This document shows positions 1 through 11,100 of a DNA stretch of 64,000 nucleotides, one piece after another. Each line of letters starts with the position of its first letter. Within the stretch, counting starts at the first letter, position 1. Origin of the DNA: Corynebacterium parakroppenstedtii (lineage in GTDB: Bacteria; Actinomycetota; Actinomycetes; Mycobacteriales; Mycobacteriaceae); contig NZ_JAGSOA010000001.1 of assembly GCF_019754935.1 (NCBI RefSeq), positions 744,001 through 808,000 on the forward strand, read 5' to 3'. Position numbers and translations under genes: made by a program. Under the pieces are notes generated by a model. It did not search any database and was not told the origin of the DNA. It was given only the letters and a program-made list of their open reading frames with translations.

Positions 1-939
1 CCACACACTATCTGTTTATCATCCGGGACCCGCGTGTTTGTTCGCCCCGACGGGTGGCTCCGCGTCGGTGCAGATACCTCCACCGCGGTCGTGGTCCCCA
101 TGGCCGACCGACCCACCGCTCAGCGCGTCGCCCGAGCACTCCTCACTTGTTCATCCCCACAGCAGACGTCGGCAATAATCAGCAGAATCGAGCAGGCGGT
201 ATCCCGATCTTTCGCACTCACCCTTATCGACGAACTTTTGCGCACTCCTTTGCTGGTCACCGGGAGTGTCCGGCCCGGGCGGAGTAGAACGAGCCTCGCT
301 CCCCCGCACAGGATTATTGCCGTGGAGCCGTTATCCCACATGCTTGGCGATATATTTCCTGGTCAGTCCGTGCTTTCCCCCAGCATTGTCGAGACGACCG
401 ACGAAGCGCTGGCATCCCACATGGGCTTGCCTAGGCTGCCTGAGTCGGATGAGCCGTCCGAGCCACAAGGTCCGGAACGCACTGCCCCTTGGGCGAGCAT
501 CGTTGCGGTGGCAACGCCCTCCCCTGGCCTGCTCGCCGCCGTCAATGAGCCATATTTATTCGTGACTATTCGTGATGGTGCGCTCAGGATCGGCCCTGCG
601 ATGACCGGAGCAACGGCACATCCGGCGGGCGATGCCACCGGGTGCCCACTGTGTATGCATATGGCGACGGTATCTCCTGACCTGGTCAACGAGGCGATCT
701 CTGGCCGCCGTACTGACACGCTGACGCTCACGCATGAGATGGTCACTGTCGCCCGCGGGATCATCGCAGCGCAGTGGTCGGCGTTTAACGACTGGCTTGC
801 GGTGCCGTCGCTTCCGGCCCCGCCGACGGTGGGGGCATCGGTAAGCATTAATCCTCGGACGTTGGAGGTCGTGCGGTCGCCGATTGCCAGAGACCCTCAT
901 TGCCCTGTGTGCGGCATCATCGGGCCGCGGTGGCAATAA
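1..939 (+). CDS. Rv3196-like conserved actinobacterial protein (5' end probably outside window)
   Basis: The reading frame is open back to base 1, so the gene probably begins upstream; a GTG at 34 is the first in-window start candidate but has no Shine-Dalgarno sequence. The N-terminal pattern (GTRVFVRPDGWLRVGAD) resembles the start of actinobacterial ThiF/cyclodehydratase-like hypothetical proteins. The C-terminal half carries CPLC near residue 205 and CPVCG close to the end, a pair of CxxC knuckles that could hold zinc. No E1-type nucleotide-binding glycine motif was recognised. Position next to uvrD2 matches Rv3196 in M. tuberculosis as I remember it. Function is unknown; the family link is an inference from pattern and position. 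Confidence 0.6.
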   Translation, partial: PHTICLSSGTRVFVRPDGWLRVGADTSTAVVVPMADRPTAQRVARALLTCSSPQQTSAIISRIEQAVSRSFALTLIDELLRTPLLVTGSVRPGRSRTSLAPPHRIIAVEPLSHMLGDIFPGQSVLSPSIVETTDEALASHMGLPRLPESDEPSEPQGPERTAPWASIVAVATPSPGLLAAVNEPYLFVTIRDGALRIGPAMTGATAHPAGDATGCPLCMHMATVSPDLVNEAISGRRTDTLTLTHEMVTVARGIIAAQWSAFNDWLAVPSLPAPPTVGASVSINPRTLEVVRSPIARDPHCPVCGIIGPRWQ

Positions 940-991
940 CAAGCGCAGTGAAACTGACATTGCGACCAACTGGCTACGTCAATCCTCCGTC

Positions 992-3109
992 TTAAGTTGA
1001 TTCAGCAACGATGCGAAGAATATCGTCCCCGTAGAGTTCCAATTTCGCGGGACCAATACCGCTGATATCCAGGAGTTCTTCCGCGGTGGATGGTTGCCGT
1101 CCGGCGATGGCCATCATGGTGGCGTTGCTGAACACCGTGTAGCTGGGTGTTCCCTGCTGGTGCGCCCGCCGCGACCTCCAGCGCTGCAAAGCGTCAACCA
1201 GCTCGGCATCAACGTCACCGCCACAATTGGCACAATGCCCCATCACCTTCTCGGCCGGGGTTTGTAGCGTGGCCCCACACTCCGAACACAGCCGTGAGCT
1301 GCGCTTCCCCTTCCGCGGGTGATCAGCCGAACTCTTCGACGTGGGCGCAATACCGCCGAGAAACCGCGTGCGTTTCCGAGACGCCCTACCCCCGGACTCG
1401 CGCGCCAGCGACCAGCTCAGTTGCAGATGCTCACGCGCACGGGTCACCGCCACATACAGCAACCGCCGTTCTTCTTCGATCGCCGACGAACCCAGCGCGA
1501 TAGCTTGCCGAATGGGTAGTGTTCCTTCCACAAGGCCAACGACAAACACGGCGTCCCACTCCAGGCCTTTTGCAGCGTGGATCGTCGCCAGGGTGACGCC
1601 TTCTACCCCAGCTGGGGGCCGGTTCGATTGGGCGCGCTCGCGGAGGATGCTCATCACGGCGGGCATGTCCGCGCCGGGCGAGGCGTGAACAATATCCGCG
1701 ATCAGGTGGTAGAGGGAGGATAACGATTCCCACCGCTCGCGTGCTCGTTCACCAGCCGGGGCTTGGGCGGACAGTCCTTGGCGAGCCAACACGGCCTTGA
1801 TGTCCGAAACCAGCGCATCGCCGGTGTGAATAGTCCCCGACTCCATGTGAGCACTGGCCAGACGCTCTAAGGCTGCCAGTGAACCGGTGATCTCGGAGCG
1901 GTCGAAGAAGCTCTTTCCCCCGCGGACATGGTGCGGGATGTTGGCTTCATCCAAGGCGTGCTCGAACTTCTCCGACTGCGCATTGAGCCGGAACAGTATT
2001 GCTATTTCCGACGGCGGAACACCGGATTCAATGAGCCGCCGAATTCTGCGCGCTACGACGGCGGCTTCCAGGGATTCGTCGTCGAATTCTTCAAAGACGG
2101 GTTCCGGGCCGGCTGGTCGTTGCCCTTCGAGTGTGAAATCCGCCGTCGACACCTCGTCGCGTGACTGCGAAATGACTTTATTAGCAAGCCCGACGACTTG
2201 GGGCGTGGAGCGGTAATCGCGCTGCAACCGGACGACGGTGGCATTCTCGAAGCGTTGGGGGAACCGAAGTAGAAATGATGGATCTGCACCGGTGAACGAG
2301 TAGATCGTTTGTTTTGCGTCTCCAACGACGGTGATATCGTCGCGGTCTCCTAACCACCCGTCTAACACGCGTTGTTGCAGTGGGGTGACGTCCTGGAATT
2401 CGTCGACCACGAAGCTTCGGTATCGTGCGCGGAATTCCTCTGCGACTTCCGGCAGGTTTTCCATTGCACCGGCGACGTAGAGAAGAAGGTCGTCGAAATC
2501 GAGGAAGACGCCTTCCGGTGTCGCCTTAATGTCTTCGTAGACGCGGTACGCGTCGGCAACTTTGTCTGCCGCAATGGGGGGCTCACGGTGGAGTTGTTCG
2601 ACACGCTTTTCGTAGTCGGCGGCGGAAATCAGCCTAGCTTTGGACCATTCGATTTCGCCGATGACGTCACGGATGGTGTCTTTACCTGCTTTGATTCCGG
2701 TGTGGCCGAGTGCCCTGGACACCATGCGGAATTTGTCATCGAGGATTCGCCACGGCAGGTCGCCGGCTATTCGTGGCCAGAAGTAGGAGAGCTGTTTGCG
2801 GGCTGCAGCGTGGAATGTTCGTGCTTGGACTGCGCCTGCCCCCATGATGCGGAGGCGCTCTCTCATTTCTTCGGCGGCTTTGGTGGTGAAGGTGACGGCA
2901 TGGACTTGTTGTGGAGTAACAAATCCTTGATTTATCAGATATGCGATGCGATGGGTGATCGTGCGCGTTTTGCCAGTCCCCGCTCCGGCGATGATGGCGA
3001 GGGGACCTCGTGGGGCAGTTGCAGCTTCGTATTGGTCGGAATCGAGTTCCTCGAGTGAGAGGTTAAGGCGATTCCCTGCCCCGCTGCGGGGGCCACGAAA
3101 AGAGGCCAT
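992..3109 (-). CDS. uvrD2: ATP-dependent 3'-5' DNA helicase UvrD2 (HRDC type)
   Basis: Superfamily 1 helicase acting in DNA repair. Visible motifs: Walker A GAGTGKT about residue 45, motif II VDEFQD about 240, motif IV/V region with HAAKGLEWDAVFVVG, and motif VI RRLLYVAVTRARE. After the motor comes a tetracysteine segment (CSECG ... CANCG) and a C-terminal HRDC domain ending in DISGIGPAKLELYG. This combination of tetracysteine linker and HRDC is diagnostic of actinobacterial UvrD2. The start at 3109 (MASFRG) is preferred over the ATG at 3124 because AAAGGAG lies just upstream of it and inside the longer version. 705 residues, normal for the family. It is convergent with the first gene and lies downstream of the potassium channel gene on the same strand. 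Confidence 0.93.
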   Translation of the reverse strand: MASFRGPRSGAGNRLNLSLEELDSDQYEAATAPRGPLAIIAGAGTGKTRTITHRIAYLINQGFVTPQQVHAVTFTTKAAEEMRERLRIMGAGAVQARTFHAAARKQLSYFWPRIAGDLPWRILDDKFRMVSRALGHTGIKAGKDTIRDVIGEIEWSKARLISAADYEKRVEQLHREPPIAADKVADAYRVYEDIKATPEGVFLDFDDLLLYVAGAMENLPEVAEEFRARYRSFVVDEFQDVTPLQQRVLDGWLGDRDDITVVGDAKQTIYSFTGADPSFLLRFPQRFENATVVRLQRDYRSTPQVVGLANKVISQSRDEVSTADFTLEGQRPAGPEPVFEEFDDESLEAAVVARRIRRLIESGVPPSEIAILFRLNAQSEKFEHALDEANIPHHVRGGKSFFDRSEITGSLAALERLASAHMESGTIHTGDALVSDIKAVLARQGLSAQAPAGERARERWESLSSLYHLIADIVHASPGADMPAVMSILRERAQSNRPPAGVEGVTLATIHAAKGLEWDAVFVVGLVEGTLPIRQAIALGSSAIEEERRLLYVAVTRAREHLQLSWSLARESGGRASRKRTRFLGGIAPTSKSSADHPRKGKRSSRLCSECGATLQTPAEKVMGHCANCGGDVDAELVDALQRWRSRRAHQQGTPSYTVFSNATMMAIAGRQPSTAEELLDISGIGPAKLELYGDDILRIVAEST

Positions 3110-3149
3110 CCTTCTCCTTTCCATGGTTGGCCATCGTCGTAGGATCCTG

Positions 3150-4292
3150 CTATTTCTTTTCCGCCCCGGACTTGCGCGGTTTCACATTTTTCGCGCTCGG
3201 ATTGCGCGGGGTGTTTCCCTGCCCGTCGCTGCCTTCGGCGGGGTACACGCGCCGCACGTAGAGCAACCGGTCGCCCTGTTCGACGACGTTGGCTTCGGGG
3301 GAATCGATGCGGTACAGCTCGCCGGAGCGCACCACACCGAGCACGATGTCGGAGAGGTTTCTTGGGTGGCCGCCGACTTCATCGTCTCGTACGACGCGCT
3401 CAGCGATGGAGAATCCTTCGTCGGGGCTGAGCAGGTCTTCCATCATTTCCACAACGGAGGGGGTCATCGTGGCCAAGCCCAACATTCGGCCCGCGGTTTC
3501 GGAGGAAATAACAACTGAGTCTGCGCCCGATTGTCGCACCAAGTGGACGTTTTCTGATTCGCGGACACTGGCCACGATAGTGGCGGAGGGGGCAATTTCG
3601 CGGACCGATAGCGTGACGAGGACGGCGGTGTCGTCCATGTTGGGTGCGACAACCACGGACCGGGCTCGTGATACACCCGCCAGGCGGAGGACATCGGCTT
3701 TGGTGGCGGACCCGTTGACTGTTACGAGACCTCTGTTTTCGGCGGCGGCCAAAGAATCTTTGTCGGTGTCGACGACGACGATCTGGCTCGGGGGAACCCC
3801 GTCTTCAACGAGGGCAGAGACGGCGGATCGGCCTTTGGTGCCGTAGCCGACGACGACGGTATGGTTACGCAAGTGTCTCCTCCACCTTTGGATTTGTAAT
3901 GCTCGACGGGATGCTTCGGTTAAAACGGACAGTGTCGTACCGACCAATAAGACCAGGAATACGATACGCATTGGTGTGATGACCAGGATGTTGACGATGC
4001 GCGCGTTTTCTGTGACGGGTGTGATGTCGCCATACCCTGTTGTTGTCAAGGAAACAGTGGAATAGTACAGCGCATCGATGAACGTCAGGTGCTCTGAGTA
4101 CCCGTCTTTGTCTAACCAACAAATAACCGATGCTACAAGGAGCAGGACCAGCGCATAGAAGAATCGACGAACGATCAGCCACCAAGGACTCAAGGGTGCT
4201 TGCGAGGGAATCCGGACGATGTTGACCAGCGCATGCACGGGCAAATTGTTGAGGGGTGCCTGATCCCCGCGCACTTTGAAGCGCTCACGCAT
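3150..4292 (-). CDS. Ion channel with TrkA-N (RCK) domain, Rv3200c-like potassium channel
   Basis: Predicted potassium channel of the two-transmembrane plus RCK type. One helix lies near residues 45-62 (FFYALVLLLVASVICW), then a pore loop with the selectivity filter TTGYGD near residue 87, then a second helix (LVITPMRIVFLVLLVGTTL). The cytoplasmic part opens with VVVGYGTKGRSAV, the dinucleotide-binding glycine motif of TrkA-N domains, followed by a TrkA-C-like portion. The C-terminus is lysine-rich. It sits between adnB and uvrD2 on the same strand, as in mycobacteria. It could be co-transcribed with uvrD2 (gap of 40 bases). The ATG at 4292 has no strong ribosome binding site. Confidence 0.88.
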   Translation of the reverse strand: MRERFKVRGDQAPLNNLPVHALVNIVRIPSQAPLSPWWLIVRRFFYALVLLLVASVICWLDKDGYSEHLTFIDALYYSTVSLTTTGYGDITPVTENARIVNILVITPMRIVFLVLLVGTTLSVLTEASRRALQIQRWRRHLRNHTVVVGYGTKGRSAVSALVEDGVPPSQIVVVDTDKDSLAAAENRGLVTVNGSATKADVLRLAGVSRARSVVVAPNMDDTAVLVTLSVREIAPSATIVASVRESENVHLVRQSGADSVVISSETAGRMLGLATMTPSVVEMMEDLLSPDEGFSIAERVVRDDEVGGHPRNLSDIVLGVVRSGELYRIDSPEANVVEQGDRLLYVRRVYPAEGSDGQGNTPRNPSAKNVKPRKSGAEKK

Positions 4293-4378
4293 TATGTATC
4301 ACCCGCATGGCGTTTCATTCTCCTTACTCGCTGGTGGTCAATGTTCTGGCGTGGCCATTATCCCCGCATGGGACGCGA

Positions 4379-4421
4379 TTAGCTTGCAGGGGGTTGGCAC
4401 GCAATGCTCCCCCATAGCTAA
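4379..4421 (-). terminator. Imperfect hairpin after adnB
   Basis: Arms TTAGCT and AGCTAA enclose a further GGGGG/CCCCC pairing. It begins about 20 bases after the adnB stop on the minus strand and precedes the potassium channel gene. There is no clear U-tract, so it may be a weak terminator or only a chance structure. Confidence 0.4.
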
Positions 4422-4442
4422 CCGGCGCGTTCACGCGGTTAC

Positions 4443-7400
4443 TCACTGCATACTATCGCCAGGCTGTTCAATCTCTGAGCTGTCCAGTGTAGAGAGCACG
4501 CCATGAGCGAGTTCGTCCGGGGATGGTAGGTCCGCGGGTTCATAGGTCTCGTTGGTCCTGACGTAGTGGAACGCTGCCCTGATCTTGGGGTCGCGTATGC
4601 CTTTAGCTACTAATTGTCGACGCAGAGCTTCTTTATACATCGCAAGTTGAATCTCCGCTCGTTTCATGTTTTGACCAGTGGGTTTCTTACCGGTTTTCCA
4701 GTCGACGATGAACCACTCTGGTGTGCCATTCTTCTCGCTCTCGAAAACGGCATCCATGCGTCCACGGATGTAGTAGCCTCCCAGGTTCTGGATGAAACCA
4801 CTTTCGACCTCCCCCGCTGTCTTTCCAGCCCATTCGGACTTCATAAATGCGTCTTTGAGGCTATCGAGTTCGGGCTGAGTGGTGGGTACACCGTCGTCAC
4901 CGTCATCCATGTCATCTAACAAAGAGTCATCGTCGATGAGCGCGGAGGCTCCGCCCAGCTCTGTCTCCAACCACTCGTGAAACGCCGTGCCTCTCTTGGC
5001 GTATGGGTTGGGTTTAAAGGGCACTGGCCGAGCACGACGGCGTGCAAATGCCTCGCGGTCGGCTGACAGTAACATCACTTCGGAGGGAGTCAGTTCCAAT
5101 CCGAGGTCAACGTCGATGTGGTCCGTGTGGGCTGCTCGGGCTTCTTCGATCAGTGCTGTGGTCTCGTTTTCCCAGGTGGAAGCCAAGGTTCCTGCATCCG
5201 CCTTCGGGGTGTAGCCCTTATCCGGGTCAGCGGATTCAGCCTTGAGTTCTTCCATGGCTGCCCGTACTAACTCAGCTGCTTTATCGACAGATTCCCGACG
5301 GTCGCCGAGCGGATCGGATGGCCACATAGGGCCTTCTTGTTCGGTGTCATCATCGGGTTTCTCGAAGTGCGGATCTACGAGGTCGATACTCCACGTTGGG
5401 TCGTCACCGCCAGAGTTCGCTGTAATACGGACTGGCTCGTCTGCGTCGGCTTTTCTGAGTTCTTCGAAACGTGCGTCGACATCAATGCCCAATTTGTCCG
5501 CGACCATGTTTTGGACCTGACAAAAGCGGTGTGACTTGTGACATAGTTTTGTCTTAGCCGGGTCAACGCTGTGCCCGGAGACAAGCAGTCGGCGCGCGCT
5601 CCGAGTGATAGCCACGTAAAAGAGGAAATCAGAAGACCTTATATCGACGCTCTCAATCTCTTTTTTGTATTCGTCTTCTGCTGCCTTAATTTCGCCCCGC
5701 GTCTCCAGCTCACCATTGTCGAACACAGGGAAACCTAGCGGGTTATCGGGTGAAAGGGGGTCGCGTCTAAGGGCAGAGGGCAGGACACTCGAGTCTTTCA
5801 ACCACGTGCTTGTCCAATTCCCCCTTGCCCTGTTTATATCTGGACTGTTGTAAGCGGAGTCATCACAAAATGGAACAGCGACGACATCCCATTCCAATCC
5901 CTTTGCCTTATGGACAGTAAGAATTTGTACCTGGTCCGAATGAACAGAAACTTCTCCTGCCTCCATAGTCGACCCGGTAGCCTTCTCCGCTGCCTCGAGA
6001 TAGTCGAGGAACTCTTGTGTGCTTCCTCCGCGCGCTGTAAAGTCTTCGGCCACGTCGCGGAGCCGATCGAGGTGAATTGTTCCTGCAGCACCATCCTCGG
6101 ATGGATCTTGCCGAGCAAGTACCTCGGTTCTCACGCCTAAGGTGCTCTCAATCTGTGCAAGGAGGTCCGGAAGCGGCACTGTCATACTTTGTTGACGCAG
6201 CCACCGCAGTTCAGCTGATAAAGCCTGTAACCGTATGCGTCCTTCATCGCTGAATGCCGGTTTCTCCACCTGGTCTGGCCTTATCCCGAGATCCGCGATC
6301 GCATCAGCAAGGCTAACTTCGGTTCCATCCCCTGGGAGTTCCAGTTCGTTAGCTTTTTCTTCAAAAACTTCTTTAGAATCAATCTTTTCGGGTTTCGATT
6401 TCCTCGTCCCGAGTTGATCGGCGACCCCTCGAGCAAGGTCTTTGGCCCTGTAACTGAGTGTTTTAATATCCCGAGTCCCTATTCGCCACCGCGGGCTACT
6501 CAGCACTTGGAGTGTAGCCTCGTCGTCACTTGGGTCGACCACAACACGGAGTACGGATAGAACCTCTCTGACTTCTGGGATGTCATACAGAGCATCTGGC
6601 GACACACCGACGGGAATGCCTCGCTTAATGAGAGCTTCAGCAAAAGGGGCTACATCGGCGTTTTTGCGCACGAGAATAGCACCTGTAAATGGTTTGGTGG
6701 ACCCACCTTCTGAGCTCTTCTGCATCGCTGAGCGGTATTCCTCTGTGAAAATGCCAGCGACCCACTCCACTTCTTCTTGCTTATCTAGAGCCCATTTCAG
6801 AGATACTTTCCCCGAACTGGTTTCCCCACCGCTCTCTAAATTTTCTTCATCTCCAGGCAATGCATCTTTCGCTACAGCGTTGGCTAAATCGAGTACTTCA
6901 GTCGGGTTACGAAAGGACGTAGCGAGCGATTTCGTTTTACATCGGCTTAGAGAACCGTTCTCATACCGAGGAAAGTCCTTGGGGAATAGATCTAGGTTGC
7001 CAGGAGTTGCTCCACGGAAACCGTAGATGCTTTGCATTGGATCCCCCACCGCTGTCACACCGATAGGTTCATCCGTTGACTCCTCATTCTCCGACGCCGA
7101 AGCAGAGCCAAAAAGATTGCGGAGAAACTCGTGCTGGGCGAAGTTAGTGTCCTGGTATTCGTCGAGGAATACAGCTCGGTAACGGGTACGCAATTCCCGC
7201 CCTATTTCAGGATGCTTTTGAACTAACTTCGTAGCTTTGGCAGTAATCTGACCATACGTCATCAGATACTTGTCAGAGAGCCTCTTATAAAACTCTTCCT
7301 GATACTTAAGGAGCATCAGACGATCTTTTTGAGCGTCACAAAGGTTGACTACATCGTCTCGCAACTTGCCACGGTTTGGACCACGTTTATAGGTAAGATC

Positions 7401-8048
7401 ATCGGCATTGATTACGTTGTCATAAAAAGCCTGGGATTCTTCCCTCACTTCTTCGGGAGTGGCCAGGTGGTTGTCCATCGCTTCAGACAAGTCAAGCATT
7501 CTTTTTCTGGCCGTTGAGGCCTCTTTCGAAAAGGTATGTTTGAGTGCCTCATCTTCATATCCAAGATCACTAATGACTCGGCTGGCAGTTAACCATTTTT
7601 CCGGTCCATCAGCTACTTGGGCAACTGGTTCAATCGGCAGGAGCAGACCAAATTCGTGAACGATCTTCTGCAAAAATGAGTCATAGGTCACCACCGTTTG
7701 TTGCGAATCCCGGATGGTTTTCATGCGCGGATCATTCGATGGAATGAGACCACTATCAGCAAGCTGGTTGAGGCGGTGACGAATACGAGCATTAAGCTCA
7801 CCCGCAGCTTTTCGGGTGAATGTTAAGCCCAGTATTTGATCCGTGGAAACCCACCCGTTAGCAACGAGAAAGACCGCGCGGGCCGCCATAGTCTCGGTCT
7901 TTCCTGCACCTGCGCCCGCGACAACAAGCTGTGGTTCTAATTTTGCCTCAATAACTTTTCTTTGTTGGTCCGTGGGGGCAGGCTGGCCGTCTATAGACTC
8001 AGCAATTTTTTCTGCGCTGAATTCTGGTTCATGGGAAGCGTAGGACAT
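4443..8048 (-). CDS. adnB: AdnB: UvrD-like motor and RecB-like nuclease subunit of the AdnAB helicase-nuclease
   Basis: Lead-motor subunit of the actinobacterial AdnAB double-strand-break end-resection complex. Motor motifs are complete: Walker A VAGAGAGKTETM near residue 50, motif II FLDEYQDTNFAQHEF, AVGDPMQSIYGFRGA, TVHKAKGLEWDVV and motif VI FYVAITRSARR. The C-terminus has a PD-(D/E)XK nuclease of RecB type: GTAFHEWLE followed by FIVDWKTGKKP and AEIQLAMYKEAL. An acidic insertion (DDMDDGDDG) precedes the nuclease. ATG at 8048 is preferred over the upstream TTG at 8075; a weak GGATGAG precedes it. About 1,201 residues, somewhat longer than I remember for the mycobacterial protein. It lies 98 bases downstream of adnA, almost certainly in one operon. 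Confidence 0.92.
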   Translation of the reverse strand: MSYASHEPEFSAEKIAESIDGQPAPTDQQRKVIEAKLEPQLVVAGAGAGKTETMAARAVFLVANGWVSTDQILGLTFTRKAAGELNARIRHRLNQLADSGLIPSNDPRMKTIRDSQQTVVTYDSFLQKIVHEFGLLLPIEPVAQVADGPEKWLTASRVISDLGYEDEALKHTFSKEASTARKRMLDLSEAMDNHLATPEEVREESQAFYDNVINADDLTYKRGPNRGKLRDDVVNLCDAQKDRLMLLKYQEEFYKRLSDKYLMTYGQITAKATKLVQKHPEIGRELRTRYRAVFLDEYQDTNFAQHEFLRNLFGSASASENEESTDEPIGVTAVGDPMQSIYGFRGATPGNLDLFPKDFPRYENGSLSRCKTKSLATSFRNPTEVLDLANAVAKDALPGDEENLESGGETSSGKVSLKWALDKQEEVEWVAGIFTEEYRSAMQKSSEGGSTKPFTGAILVRKNADVAPFAEALIKRGIPVGVSPDALYDIPEVREVLSVLRVVVDPSDDEATLQVLSSPRWRIGTRDIKTLSYRAKDLARGVADQLGTRKSKPEKIDSKEVFEEKANELELPGDGTEVSLADAIADLGIRPDQVEKPAFSDEGRIRLQALSAELRWLRQQSMTVPLPDLLAQIESTLGVRTEVLARQDPSEDGAAGTIHLDRLRDVAEDFTARGGSTQEFLDYLEAAEKATGSTMEAGEVSVHSDQVQILTVHKAKGLEWDVVAVPFCDDSAYNSPDINRARGNWTSTWLKDSSVLPSALRRDPLSPDNPLGFPVFDNGELETRGEIKAAEDEYKKEIESVDIRSSDFLFYVAITRSARRLLVSGHSVDPAKTKLCHKSHRFCQVQNMVADKLGIDVDARFEELRKADADEPVRITANSGGDDPTWSIDLVDPHFEKPDDDTEQEGPMWPSDPLGDRRESVDKAAELVRAAMEELKAESADPDKGYTPKADAGTLASTWENETTALIEEARAAHTDHIDVDLGLELTPSEVMLLSADREAFARRRARPVPFKPNPYAKRGTAFHEWLETELGGASALIDDDSLLDDMDDGDDGVPTTQPELDSLKDAFMKSEWAGKTAGEVESGFIQNLGGYYIRGRMDAVFESEKNGTPEWFIVDWKTGKKPTGQNMKRAEIQLAMYKEALRRQLVAKGIRDPKIRAAFHYVRTNETYEPADLPSPDELAHGVLSTLDSSEIEQPGDSMQ

Positions 8049-8146
8049 AGTGATCTCATCCAATCTTTTTAACAACTGTGTTCACAAATGTGAAGGGGGG
8101 CGGTGAGTGTGCAAAAGCGCCGAGGTGACGAGGTTCGAAATGGCAA

Positions 8147-11100
8147 CTAATCTGTGTCCTCAGGGGTCGATGGGGTAAAAGTCGGGTCCAGCGCCGATTT
8201 TCCGGTCAGCAGAAGACCGAGAGAGCCAAAACGGATTTTCTCATCGTGTTGTAGTTCAGAACGCCCTGCAAACTGGGGACCAGCCATAATAATTGCAAGG
8301 TCAATGAGCTGTCTCGTCCAAGCGTCAATGTCGTCATTAGTAAGCGGGTCTTGTTCACGAGAGGTAGCTTCACTCCCGGGCTTCGCGTCCCCTAGCTTCA
8401 GATATATGAGTTCTGCTCCTGCCAAACAGCTGTCTCCTCGAGCTTCGTCCGCGCTAGAAGAGGAAACAGGTAAACCAGAATCAGGACTGAGCTTCTCCTC
8501 TTGCCTTTTCGCCATCGCAGTCTGATAGGTCTTGAGTTGCGGGTGATTCTTCGCATCATTTTTGCCAATGGCCTTGCCCCCTGTTTTGAAATCAATGATG
8601 AAATCCTTTCCGTCATCATTAGTTTCACGACGGTCGATTTTCCCCTTGATCACCACGTTGTCACCAGAATCTGTCTGACCGACGATAGAGCTCAAGTCTT
8701 CTTCAATCCTTACCGAGCCGGCCTCATTATTCCCTCGCCCGTCCAGCCATCTCTTTAGACGATCAAATCCATCTTCCCATTTTTTGAATTCTTCTTCTTT
8801 TTTCCACGCATGCGGGCCTAGAAGGCGAGGTACTGTATCTAGAAACTCATAGCGAACGTCCTCCTCATCAACGCCACGCTCCATGGCCTCAGCAGCCATG
8901 TGCGTTAACGTACCCAACAACGTTGCGCTACTATCACTCCCCACAGTTTGGACGCTCTTTAGAAAAGCCCCCAGAGGATAGGCAAGGTAATCTTCCACCT
9001 GAGATGGAAAAATGACGTACGGCTTATCATCGTCGTGCAAGCTCTTCGTCGTCGAAAGTCCCTGAACACCCCACCAATGATCAGGGTTGGCCGCAGCGAT
9101 CACCGATTCCCGGGACGGGGCGTCACCCGCAGCCAAAGCCAGACGAGCTAGCTGACGGGCAGCCTGTTCCCGCTCATGACTAGGCGTGTCCTCAGATTCA
9201 ACCGCGCGCCTAAGTTCCGCAATAAGGGAATCCGCCGATAAGACGCGAGGGAACTCGCACTCCGAGCGCATCGACAACGACGGCTGCGCCGCCGCCCCAT
9301 CACTGTTTTCTGCAGCACCGGAATCCGTGCTTTCAGAGGACTCATGATCGCTTTCACCATGCGAATTCACCACAATATCGTCGGTAGCAATCTCCTCCAA
9401 AAACCGAGAGCGCGTATCTGCGTCGCTATCAACTTTTCCATCATCCGAAACATGAGGCCCTACAGCTGTCACCAACAAGGAGCGTCGTGCACGTGTCACT
9501 GCCACAAGGAACAGACGGCGTTCTTCGGCCAAACGATCGTCATAACGGCCACGTCTATTCCCGGGCAGGCCCGGTTCAACATCACGATCCACCAAGTCAA
9601 TAAATTCTTCTTGTCGGAAGATAGTGCCTGTTTCAGACAGCGACGGCCATACGTCTTCCTGCAACCCGGCAACGACGACAGTATCCCACTCTTTTCCTAC
9701 AGTGGCGTGGGCTGGAGATACAACGACGGCGTCGCGCACGGGGCCGCGTCGATCACGAGCACCCGTCGGTAATTCTTGATCACGCATGAACTGCAGGAAC
9801 GTGGTGATTGTGCTGGCTGGATGGCGTTCAACATAGTCGCCGGCAGCGTCAAACAAGGACATGACAGCATCGAGATGTCTGTCGGCCATTGACCCCACAG
9901 CACCACCACGTAACGATTGATCAACCAACACATCCGACAAGCCCGCGGCATTCCATACTTCCCACAGGATTGTCTCGATGCTCTCACCGTTGCGATAAGC
10001 CGTCTGACCAGCTTCAATGACACTGCGTACCCGCATGATCAGATCTTTTTCACGGGCGGTGAGGTTCTTCGTGAGATCGGCAAGCTCACCACCTAAAAGA
10101 ATGAACCGCAGAGCATCAATCGCGCGGAAAACTCGTCGACCGTCGTCCTCAACATCGGTCCTAATCATGCGTGTCAGACCATCCGCTTTGTCGGGATCAT
10201 CGAACTCTAATCTCATGAACCCACGCCGAAGCCCGCGCAAAATACGCCGGAATGTTACTGGATCACCACCACCGATGGGGCTGAGCACCATTCGTTCTAG
10301 CTCGTCGTTCGTGAGGTTTGTATCAACAGCACCCCGGACAACGAGAAGAAGTGCTCGAACCATCGGTTGCTCAGACAGGACGATCTCGGTCGGATCATCG
10401 GCGACCGGCACACCCGCGGACAACAACCCCCGCCTGATTGGGGCGGCCTGACTCTTTGACCGAACAATAACGGCAATACCTTTCCACGGAACATTATCGA
10501 CGAGGTGAGCACGCCGAACACGATCCACAACCGCGGCAACCTCTGCTGATGGTGTCGTGAGAATGCGGATACCAGCCTCGCCGCGGTCGATACCATCATT
10601 TGCCGAGTTCGCGGCAACCTGCTGCCGGATTTCCTTCGCCCACTCATTACTTTCGCGGGTATGCATCGATTTAGCTACACCAGCATCCAGTTCCGCCACC
10701 GGAGGGGCCATTCGTCTCGTCCCCGGCAAGTAGATAGTCTTTCCTTTGTCCACTAGCTTCTCCGCGTAAGTCGTGCTGCCACCGCGGAATCCAAACACTG
10801 ATTCCGATTCCGCGCTAGCGACCATTGTTAGCCGCGCACGAGATCGGAAGCGTTCCACCAGAGCCGAGGACAGCGGATCAAAAAACTGGGAGTCGTCGAT
10901 AAGGATGACATCGAACTTCAGCGACTCCGATAATTCCTCATCGTTGTCGAGTGCGTCGACGGCGGTACGGATCAGTTCTGAGGCATTAAGAGCGTTCGAC
11001 CCCATAAGGCGAGCCGTGGAGCGATAGTCATCGTAAAAATCAGCGGCAGCAATCCATTCCTCACGAGAAAATCTCTGGCCCAGCTCACGGAGATCCTCGG